From: Paenibacillus rhizosphaerae
GTDB lineage: Bacteria > Bacillota > Bacilli > Paenibacillales > Paenibacillaceae
Assembly: GCF_014192015.1 (NCBI RefSeq)
Contig: NZ_JACHXJ010000005.1
Coordinates: forward strand, 248,001 to 312,000
DNA: 64,000 nt
Reading direction: 5' to 3'
How positions within the stretch are numbered: position 1 is the first letter of the stretch; each line of letters starts with the position of its first letter. Made by a program: the position numbers and the translations under genes. Below the pieces are notes generated by a model. That model was not told the DNA's origin. It ran no database searches and saw nothing but the letters and a program-made list of their open reading frames with translations. Of this stretch, positions 1-6,009 are shown in pieces.

Positions 1-178
1 TAAAAGGTGGACAGAAGTAATATATCTTCGCTCAAACGTTCGATTCCATATATGGGACACGTGTTGGATATTGACACTAGATATAGGGATTTTGAATCCA
101 ACCGCGTGCAGGAGAATATATATGTCTTGTCCTTCTTTTGTAGGACAAAACAAGGATATGTCCATTGGATAAGGACAG
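1..178. repeat. Dispersed ~190-bp repeat, copy R1 (cut by window edge)
   Basis: Shares blocks with two copies at 21091-21280 and 21550-21737. Common blocks are AAAAGGTGGACA near the left end, CCATATAT in the middle, TTTGTAGGACAAAA, and TGTCCATTGGATAAGGACA at the right end. TGGACA near the left end and TGTCCA near the right end are inverted relative to each other. In this copy TTGTCC/GGACAA and TGTCC/GGACA can form small hairpins. No credible protein is encoded. The remaining 160 bp up to the kinase stop codon show nothing recognisable. Confidence 0.75.
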
Positions 179-342
179 GCCCCGTTATTCATACGTTTGG
201 ATGGCCAATAGGCAAATGATCATCCTCATAAAAGGGAACCGGGCATAAAACATCAACCGTTCTCCACCAACTCGCATCTTCGTGTTCAAGACGTGAGGGA
301 TGGATGACATTTTTCCTGGGAAAACCGAGTAGAGGGAGGCAG

Positions 343-1644
343 CTATTTGGGCAGACGGATGCGGATAATGACCCCCTTCGGATGGTTATGAAGTGCCTGG
401 ATGGTGCCGTGATGGCTGTGCACGATCCACTGGGCGATCGAGAGCCCGAGACCGGAGCCGCCGTTTTCCCTGGAGCGTGCCCGATCTTCCCGATAGAACC
501 GGTCGAAGACGCGCTGAAGGCCCTCCTCGCTGATCCCGATGCCGGTGTCACTGACTTCGATAAACACCCGGTTTTCCTTGATATAGGTGCTGATGCCGAT
601 GCTGTCGTGCTCTTTCGTATACTTGAGGGCGTTGTCCAATAGAATGACCATCAGCTGGTGCAGCCGGGCGGGATCAGCCTGGATTCGGGCCTTGCTCGTC
701 AGCCGGAGCCAGATATGCTTGTCCGAAAGCTCGGCGATTTCGATATACGGGCTGCACATGTCGTGGATCAATTCGTCTATGTCGACCGGCTGCTTCTCCA
801 GCTGGGTTTCGGTGGAATCGGCCCTGGCGAGCGTAAGCAGGTCGGTCGTCAGCCGGGACAGCCGGCGGGTTTCCGAGAGGGATAAGGCGATGTTCTCGAA
901 TGTGTCCACGATTTTTTTATCCGGCATGGTCTGCAGCAATTCCAGTTTGTTCTGGATGATGGTGAGCGGGGTCCGCAGTTCGTGCGACGCGTTCTCCACA
1001 AACTCCACCTGCTTCTCCCAGGAGCGGATCACGGGTTTAATCGTTTTCCGGGACAGGATGATGCTGGCGGTGATCGACAGCAGAATAAACACGGCCGCGC
1101 AAATGATGATGATGCGCTTGAAGTTGCCCAGCAGATTATGCTCGGTATCGACATCGACCAGCAGCTGGATGTAGCTGTCCTTAAAAAGGGGGTCGGGAAC
1201 GGTCAGCGTGCGGAAGTGATACGTGCCCTTCATGGTCAGGTTGGAAATGACACCGATCGTGGACGGGTCGAATTTCAGGTTTTCCAAACCGTAATTTTCG
1301 TAGTTCAGCATGCCGATCTGCTGGATGTTGGCAATTTCACCTTTGGCGTTCCACTGGACGGGAATGATCCGGGGGCTTGGAGGGGGCATGACCCTGCCAA
1401 ACCGGAACCGTTCCGACGATCGTTCCGACGATCCATCCTTGAGCGGACTGCCGCCGAACCTGGATTCGATGATGCTTTTGTACATGGTCAGATCCCGGTC
1501 GGGTTTGGCGAACAGCGTTGTCCGCATTTGGCCGAATACGATCGCACCGAAGAGGCCGAAGAGCAGGGTGAATGCGATCAGGTTGTACAGAATCAGCCGG
1601 AGCTGCTGGTGGCGGATCACTTTGTTTTTATTCATGGTCTTCAC
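343..1644 (-). CDS. Two-component sensor histidine kinase
   Basis: Membrane sensor kinase of about 433 aa that autophosphorylates and passes phosphate to the response regulator encoded just upstream. Membrane helices lie at about residues 16-39 and 176-198, with an extracytoplasmic sensor loop of about 135 residues between them. The HisKA dimerisation helix carries the phospho-acceptor in SHELRTPLT (His221). The HATPase part has the N-box (DNALKYT), DTGIGI and GGSGLGLSIA. No clear HAMP domain is evident. It overlaps the 3' end of the regulator by up to 17 bp, so the two are translationally coupled. The start is GTG at 1644 or ATG at 1635. Architecture resembles CiaH/ArlS-type kinases; the stimulus is unknown. 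A 12-bp duplication near 1412-1433 gives a small SSER repeat in the sensor loop. Confidence 0.93.
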   Translation of the reverse strand: MKTMNKNKVIRHQQLRLILYNLIAFTLLFGLFGAIVFGQMRTTLFAKPDRDLTMYKSIIESRFGGSPLKDGSSERSSERFRFGRVMPPPSPRIIPVQWNAKGEIANIQQIGMLNYENYGLENLKFDPSTIGVISNLTMKGTYHFRTLTVPDPLFKDSYIQLLVDVDTEHNLLGNFKRIIIICAAVFILLSITASIILSRKTIKPVIRSWEKQVEFVENASHELRTPLTIIQNKLELLQTMPDKKIVDTFENIALSLSETRRLSRLTTDLLTLARADSTETQLEKQPVDIDELIHDMCSPYIEIAELSDKHIWLRLTSKARIQADPARLHQLMVILLDNALKYTKEHDSIGISTYIKENRVFIEVSDTGIGISEEGLQRVFDRFYREDRARSRENGGSGLGLSIAQWIVHSHHGTIQALHNHPKGVIIRIRLPK

Positions 1645-2314
1645 CGTTCTCCGACAGCATGTACCCCATGCCGCGGATCGTCTTAATGTACTTGTCGTAA
1701 CCAGCCGCTTTGAACTTTTTACGAAGGTTGCTGATGTAGACCTCGATCACCGTGTTGGTGGTACTGGAATCCATGCCCCAGACCCGGTCGAAAATTTGTT
1801 CTTTGGTCACGATGATGTTTTTGTTGTTCATCAGGTATTCCAGCAGGTCGATCTGCTTGCCGTTCAGCAGGATCGCTTCCTCGCCGATGCTGACTGTACG
1901 GCTCTTCAGATTGAGCCGCAGTTCCTTGAAGGAGAGGGTGTGCTCCCTGAACCCTCCGACAGAGCGCCGGACGATGGCCTCCAGGCGAAGCAGGAGCTCT
2001 TCGCGGTGGAACGGCTTGACCAGATAGTCGTCGGCCCCCTTCTTGAAGCCCTGAATCTTGTCGTCGATGCCGTCCTTGGCGGTCAGAATCAGCACCGGTG
2101 TGGTGATGTCGTATTCGCGAAGATGGCTTAACACTTCATACCCGTTCATACCCGGCATCATAATGTCCAGAATGATGACATCGTATATATTTTGCTGGGC
2201 GAGATACAGTCCCTCTTCACCGTCGAAGGCCTGATCGGCCTCAAACAGGTCCCGGGTCGTCTCGCATACCGTATCGGATAAATGCTTGTCGTCCTCAATG
2301 ACAAGAAGCCGCAT
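1628..2314 (-). CDS. OmpR/PhoB-family response regulator
   Basis: A 228-aa DNA-binding response regulator, partner of the kinase that follows it. The receiver domain (residues 1-115) has the acidic pair E7-D8-D9, the phospho-acceptor D50 in ILDIMMPG, the conserved Thr in LILTAKD and Lys in LVKPF. The C-terminal winged helix (about 130-225) ends in the typical TIRGMGYML motif. The stop codon lies inside the start of the kinase gene, the usual arrangement for a co-transcribed pair. Similar in layout to CiaR/ArlR regulators. The 150 bp upstream, before the cupin gene, should hold the promoter, but I cannot pick a convincing one. Confidence 0.95.
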   Translation of the reverse strand: MRLLVIEDDKHLSDTVCETTRDLFEADQAFDGEEGLYLAQQNIYDVIILDIMMPGMNGYEVLSHLREYDITTPVLILTAKDGIDDKIQGFKKGADDYLVKPFHREELLLRLEAIVRRSVGGFREHTLSFKELRLNLKSRTVSIGEEAILLNGKQIDLLEYLMNNKNIIVTKEQIFDRVWGMDSSTTNTVIEVYISNLRKKFKAAGYDKYIKTIRGMGYMLSENGEDHE

Positions 2315-2467
2315 GGCATGTTCACCTCAATTGACGTTTGATCCTAATCGAAACCTATTTTGTCAGGAATGTCAAATGGGTGAACGGCTTGCGGCTTGAC
2401 TGGTTCAGGGCTGTATTGCACTTCTGCTGCACAGGGCTCGTTCATCAAGTGGTCGTCAAAGGAAGGC

Positions 2468-2995
2468 TTAGGCGTGATGACCCGTCTGCTGCTGGGGTTT
2501 CCAGGCACTCATCAGCGGCCCCGCCGCACCGTACAGCGGATCGGTGTTCGGGAGCGGCACACGGGCAATATCCTCCAGTACCCCTGGACGCTCCCCGGGC
2601 TTGCCGGTGCACAGATTGTAATCCATGCCGTCCGGATAGGCTCCGACGACCCTGAAATCCTTGCTGGCGGAGCATCGCTTGTGCCCGGTTCCGGCCGGAA
2701 GGACGGCCACGTCACCGGCGGTCAGCTCGACCTTCTGGCCATGTTCGCCGCCGAGCTGAAGCACGGCGGAGCCGCGAATCACCCCCAGCACCTCATGCGC
2801 ATTGCTGTGATAATGATGGTAATCAAAGACGCCGTTCGTCCAGCTGTTCAGCCATCCGTTGCGGTTAAAGACGGCTTCCGCTTCCTCCGGTTCATCCTTA
2901 AGCGAGCCCAAGTATAGGATGACAGGCAGGTTAGGGTTGCCTGGAATGATACCGTCATCCTTAAACAATATCGTTTTGATCTCTGCACCGTTCAT
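2468..2995 (-). CDS. Cupin-domain protein (YjlB-like)
   Basis: A 175-aa soluble protein with a single cupin barrel. The metal-binding region shows YHHYHSNAHEVLGVIRG (two spaced histidines and a Glu), followed by the second cupin motif with a late His in AVLPAGTGHK. This matches the YjlB-type cupins of Bacillus, whose substrate is not known, so no reaction is proposed. The start ATG at 2995 is preceded by GGAGG at good spacing. It lies on the same strand as the downstream response regulator, about 150 bp away, and is divergent from the leader and MpsC-like gene. Confidence 0.8.
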   Translation of the reverse strand: MNGAEIKTILFKDDGIIPGNPNLPVILYLGSLKDEPEEAEAVFNRNGWLNSWTNGVFDYHHYHSNAHEVLGVIRGSAVLQLGGEHGQKVELTAGDVAVLPAGTGHKRCSASKDFRVVGAYPDGMDYNLCTGKPGERPGVLEDIARVPLPNTDPLYGAAGPLMSAWKPQQQTGHHA

Positions 2996-3065
2996 GCCGT
3001 CAACCTCCGCTCTTCCGCTTTAATTTGGAGTATAAATAAACATATTCGCACTTTATGAAACGCGG

Positions 3066-3095
3066 TTGTTCTTAGAACGATACCTATGCTATAAT
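3066..3095 (+). promoter_or_regulatory. Extended -10 promoter of the mpsC-like leader
   Basis: A perfect TATAAT lies at 3090-3095, preceded by TG one base upstream (extended -10, TGCTATAAT). A weak -35 TTGTTC sits at 3066-3071 with an 18-bp spacer. Transcription would start near 3102, about 265 bp upstream of the proposed start codon. Confidence 0.6.
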
Positions 3096-3101
3096 CAAGA
3101 C

Positions 3102-3211
3102 TGGTAAACGTCAATTTCATATTGTCGGGTAAATGAATGAATATATCCTTGGATAAAAGTCATTTATGGCCTAACTTTTTCTTGCTGTTAAAGGGAAAGT
3201 TAGGCCTTTTT
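3102..3211 (+). ncRNA. Leader RNA ending in an intrinsic terminator (possible attenuator or sRNA)
   Basis: Downstream of the promoter the RNA can form TAAATGA/TCATTTA (3130-3136 with 3160-3166) enclosing TATCC/GGATA (3144-3148 with 3151-3155). Next comes a perfect 11-bp stem, GGCCTAACTTT (3168-3178) with AAAGTTAGGCC (3196-3206), followed by five T. This is a textbook Rho-independent terminator placed before the coding region. The transcript is therefore either a small RNA or an attenuated leader. I do not recognise it as a known riboswitch class. Confidence 0.5.
3168..3211 (+). terminator. Intrinsic terminator in the leader of the mpsC-like gene
   Basis: An 11-bp perfect stem (3168-3178 with 3196-3206), 17-nt loop and T5 tail. 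It is about 155 bp upstream of the proposed start codon of the downstream gene, so readthrough would be needed for expression from the promoter at 3066-3095. Confidence 0.8.
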
Positions 3212-3285
3212 GTTTTGCTGAGGACCCGGGGGTTGTGCCGGGGACAGGGAAACACCCGCTTATTTCGTAATCAGGAGGGATATAA

Positions 3286-3360
3286 AGACACGCTTTTGCG
3301 GACACATGATTTGGCGGCTTGCCGAGATCATGTTTAGCAGCGTACCGCAACGACGCGTCT
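3286..3360 (+). promoter_or_regulatory. Structured 5' UTR immediately before the mpsC-like gene
   Basis: A long imperfect stem pairs 3286-3301 with 3345-3360 (13 of 16 positions pair, counting one G-T). It encloses a hairpin CATGAT/ATCATG (3305-3310 with 3327-3332, extendable). The stem ends six bases before the ATG at 3367, and no Shine-Dalgarno sequence is visible next to that ATG. The only strong one, AGGAGGG, lies just outside the stem at 3272-3278. The fold could control translation. No known class was recognised. Confidence 0.4.
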
Positions 3361-3366
3361 AATTCA

Positions 3367-4074
3367 ATGGATCAATTACATAACCAACAACCATTTCATC
3401 AGCTCTTTGCCAGCTATACCAGCAAGCTATTAAGAGACCACTTTGGCAAAGGACCTGAATCTGTGGTGGTTTCTGTCGGTCACACCTTTATTACGATATA
3501 TTTGCGCAACTTCCTGACGCCGTCTGAACGCATCCTGCTGGAACAGGAGCAGGAGGACATGATTGTGCAGACCAGAGCCAATCTGATGCAGGCGGTAATT
3601 CCCGAAATTATCAATTATCTTGAAATCATGAACGGATCGAAACCGGAAGAGGTGTATTATGACTGGAATCTCCATAAAGGCTCGGGGATGATCGTGGTCG
3701 TGTCGGCAGAGGCGGGCAGACAGGGCGCCGCGCTGAACAGGGAATACCCTGTGAAATCCGAAGTCGAAGCGGAAATACTCCACATTTGCCAGCGAATTCA
3801 AAAATCGCCCGAGCAGATTGACACTTATGAGCTTAATCCCAGAACGCTGCTGGTGGTGCGAAGCGGTGTGTGCCTGGAAATGGAGAAGGCGCTGATCCGG
3901 CTGGGCCATGGCCGCTTGCTGAAGTCGGTAAAGAGCAGGCTGGAAAAAGAGTATATTATGGGCAGCAAGCGCCTGAACGGCCTGCTGCATCAGCCGGTAT
4001 CCGATTGCTTTATAGACTGGAATGATACGCTGGATAAGAGCATTCTTCTGCTGATCATGAATCCGCCCCGATAA
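3367..4074 (+). CDS. MpsC/DUF2294 domain protein, two domain copies
   Basis: A 235-aa soluble protein made of two related DUF2294 (MpsC) halves, about residues 10-110 and 125-235. The first half has the typical YTSKLLRDHFGKGPESV start and the conserved TIYLRNFLTPSE segment. In Staphylococcus aureus, MpsC belongs to the MpsABC inorganic-carbon/cation uptake system. Many Firmicutes carry stand-alone DUF2294 proteins of unknown role, and no mpsA or mpsB neighbour is present here. I chose ATG 3367 over an upstream TTG at 3319 because family similarity starts here; neither start has an obvious ribosome binding site. The gene follows a long structured leader with an early terminator. Confidence 0.75.
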   Translation: MDQLHNQQPFHQLFASYTSKLLRDHFGKGPESVVVSVGHTFITIYLRNFLTPSERILLEQEQEDMIVQTRANLMQAVIPEIINYLEIMNGSKPEEVYYDWNLHKGSGMIVVVSAEAGRQGAALNREYPVKSEVEAEILHICQRIQKSPEQIDTYELNPRTLLVVRSGVCLEMEKALIRLGHGRLLKSVKSRLEKEYIMGSKRLNGLLHQPVSDCFIDWNDTLDKSILLLIMNPPR

Positions 4075-4109
4075 GTTTCGCGGGCGGATTTTGCTTGTTT
4101 GGAGTAGTC

Positions 4110-4955
4110 TTACGGCGTTCGGGGCGTGTAACGGTGCATCAGCTTGACCGTCATTTCCCGGATTTCCTCCTCGCTCGGCAGGTGGAGGCGGCTTGCCGCC
4201 TCGTTTACTCCGGCAGCTGTCTGGAGGCTCCGGACCACTTCCTTGACGGAGGCGGCAAATGTGTCGGCCGCCTCAGGCCCCATGCCGGTCAGCTCTTCCA
4301 GCGAAGCCATGGAATCGGGCACAACGGACGGGTAATCCCCGTCTTTGGCCCCGGCGGAAGCCAGGTCGTAGAACGACTTGACCAGCTGCCCGCGCTCCCG
4401 CCCGGATCCGCCCGCGATGACAAAGGCCTGGATCACGTAGGCATGGGCCTGGCGCCGCTGCGCAATGCCGCAGAACTTGCGCCCGCCGATGCTCAGATCA
4501 TAGTCACCCGGGCAGTAAGCCCCGGCAATTTCCCCTTTGTCCACCGGCAGTCCGGTGGCGGCTAGCGCCTGCCGGATCAGCGCATACATCCGCTCGAAGT
4601 CCCGGTGGAAGTGGAGATCGCCCGCGCCCCGCTTCGGCAGGATGAGCGACACGTTGACCACATCCGGATCGAGCGGAACGGCGGCGCCGCCCGAATTGCG
4701 GATGGCCGTGCGGTATCCGAGCGATTCCAGCCAAGTCCGCGCTGGCTCTGCTCCGGGAAGCCGGCTGTCCCTTAGACCGATAATAAAGGAGCGCGGGTGG
4801 CGCCAAATATGACACAACGGCGGTCCTCCTTCTCCTGTGCGCCGGCACAGCAGCTCGTCCATCGCAAATGGATACAGGGCATCCACATCCTCCAGGTGTG
4901 CCGTCCGGTCCAAAATGAGCATCTGCCCCGCTATTTCCGTAATATCTTCAAACAT
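4110..4955 (-). CDS. lipL: LipL-type octanoyl-[GcvH]:protein N-octanoyltransferase
   Basis: Lipoate-pathway amidotransferase. In Bacillus, LipL moves octanoyl groups from GcvH to E2 subunits. From ATG 4955 the product is 281 aa, the usual LipL length, and that ATG has GAGGAAAAGG about 9-16 bp upstream. A GTG 39 bp further up (4994) would add 13 unlikely residues. Visible features are the biotin/lipoyl ligase fold, RNSGGAAV, and AYCPGDYDLSIGG with the putative catalytic Cys148, followed by GRKFCGIAQRR containing the Lys. The YCPGDYDLSI motif separates LipL from lipoate ligases. Single gene with no operon partners. Confidence 0.88.
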   Translation of the reverse strand: MFEDITEIAGQMLILDRTAHLEDVDALYPFAMDELLCRRTGEGGPPLCHIWRHPRSFIIGLRDSRLPGAEPARTWLESLGYRTAIRNSGGAAVPLDPDVVNVSLILPKRGAGDLHFHRDFERMYALIRQALAATGLPVDKGEIAGAYCPGDYDLSIGGRKFCGIAQRRQAHAYVIQAFVIAGGSGRERGQLVKSFYDLASAGAKDGDYPSVVPDSMASLEELTGMGPEAADTFAASVKEVVRSLQTAAGVNEAASRLHLPSEEEIREMTVKLMHRYTPRTP

Positions 4956-5039
4956 GCGCACCGCTTCCTTTTCCTCAGCTGATACCGTGACCACCGGTTC
5001 CTCAATCGTTTATTCCGTACCCTTTAAAATCTCTCTGAT

Positions 5040-5492
5040 CCTGATTATGACATAACCGATCCGGCGTGGCTACTCAGGGGAGAGATCATCATAACGATCG
5101 ACGCCGACAGCTGGGTGACGGACAACATGCGATCGGAGATCGACCGCCTGCTGGCAACCGTGCGATTGATCAGCGGCGGGGTGAAAAGCCAGTTTGAACG
5201 GGTGTCGCCCGGTATCATCGTCTCCGGAATGCTGCTGATCGTGCCGCTTCTGTTCACATACGGACTGGTCACCGTCGGACTGTTCTGGGGGGACAAGAAG
5301 GGTAAGTACGGGGACTGGGGCGTCGTCAAGAACCCGAAAATTATATTGGCGTATCTGAAAGGAACCGACCGTTTAAGCACTCGGACGAAACGTACTACGA
5401 AATCCAGCGGTAACGTGCCGTCCGGATCATCAGGCGATTTTTATCATAAATATATATTTCTGGGGCATACTAAGCGGACACCGATGAACTGA
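5040..5492 (+). pseudogene. Possible gene remnant with one membrane segment
   Basis: An open frame runs from an in-frame stop near 5019 to a stop at 5490-5492. The stretch from about 5040 to 5390 reads like protein (DITDPAWLLRGEIIITIDAD, then one hydrophobic helix, then WGDKKGKYGDWGVVKNPK), but no ATG/GTG with a ribosome binding site precedes it. The first start-like codons (GTG 5115, ATG 5127) fall in the middle of the coding-looking part. The last 35 residues are low-quality, Ser/Thr/Lys-rich sequence. This suggests a truncated membrane protein gene. I do not recognise the family. Confidence 0.3.
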
Positions 5493-5515
5493 GGTAAATA
5501 ACGGGAGGGTTCGCG

Positions 5516-5740
5516 ATGTATTTCGGAAAAAAAGTGGTCGAGGAAATTCCCGAGGCCGATACCTTGATCTGGTCATGCGTTAACGATGATTGCAACGGCT
5601 GGATGAGAGACAACTTTGCTTTTGAAACGGAGCCGGTTTGCGTCCAGTGCAACTCTCCGATGGTGAGCAGCATGAAAATGCTGCCGCTGGTCGTCAACGA
5701 CCATCCGACGAAAATGCTGAAGAAAGGGACGCTCATTTAA
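5516..5740 (+). CDS. ydjO: Cold-inducible protein YdjO-like
   Basis: A 74-aa protein with two Cys pairs, CVNDDC and CVQC, a probable zinc ribbon, and a C-terminal segment NDHPTKMLKKGTLI. This is the pattern of the small YdjO family, described in Bacillus as cold-inducible; its molecular role is unknown. The start is preceded by GGGAGGG at normal spacing. A strong terminator follows at 5778, so it is a monocistronic unit. Confidence 0.85.
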   Translation: MYFGKKVVEEIPEADTLIWSCVNDDCNGWMRDNFAFETEPVCVQCNSPMVSSMKMLPLVVNDHPTKMLKKGTLI

Positions 5741-5777
5741 GGGCGCCTCGTTCGGTCAGTTAAAAAACACAGTATGA

Positions 5778-5803
5778 AGAGGTCCTGCGGGGACCTCTTT
5801 TTC
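5778..5803 (+). terminator. Terminator after ydjO
   Basis: An 8-bp perfect stem AGAGGTCC/GGACCTCT with a 5-nt loop, running into a T-rich tail. Confidence 0.85.
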
Positions 5804-5859
5804 GTTTTTCAGCGGATGTTTTGCATATGGGTCTTTGGATGGAGCCGTAGTCGAATATG

Positions 5860-5888
5860 CCCCCTATGAAGAATGATACATATAGGGG
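5860..5888. repeat. Inverted repeat upstream of the phosphoesterase gene
   Basis: CCCCTAT (5861-5867) and ATAGGGG (5882-5888) form a perfect 7-bp inverted repeat with a 14-nt spacer, in the 270-bp gap before the secreted phosphoesterase. No T-run follows, so it is an operator or hairpin candidate rather than a terminator. Confidence 0.35.
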
Positions 5889-5931
5889 TTTGGAATTATT
5901 TTCATCCGCTTAATCAGATACGTCGTTTCTT

Positions 5932-5949
5932 TTTACATAGGCGTTACAT
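5932..5949 (+). promoter_or_regulatory. Possible PhoP-box-like direct repeat
   Basis: TTTACA (5932-5937) and TTACAT (5944-5949), 12 bp apart, resemble part of the TT(A/C/T)ACA direct repeats bound by PhoP in Bacillus. Two further units are not clear. The downstream gene encodes a secreted phosphoesterase, which makes phosphate control plausible but unproven. Confidence 0.25.
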
Positions 5950-6009
5950 TCCCTTCTTAATATCTAACCTGCAGGACGATTGAAATCGATAGCAGAGGAG
6001 AGGGAATGA

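Noticed and set aside
7-219. 70-codon ORF at the left edge
   Set aside because: Lies in the noncoding repeat R1, has no ribosome binding site, and the composition is not protein-like. Related frames at 21173-21398 and 21575-21817 lie in the same repeat block.
3102-3366. Known riboswitch classes (cobalamin, c-di-AMP, ZTP, guanidine, preQ1, THF, Moco)
   Set aside because: None of the conserved core sequences that I know for these classes is present; left as an unassigned structured leader.
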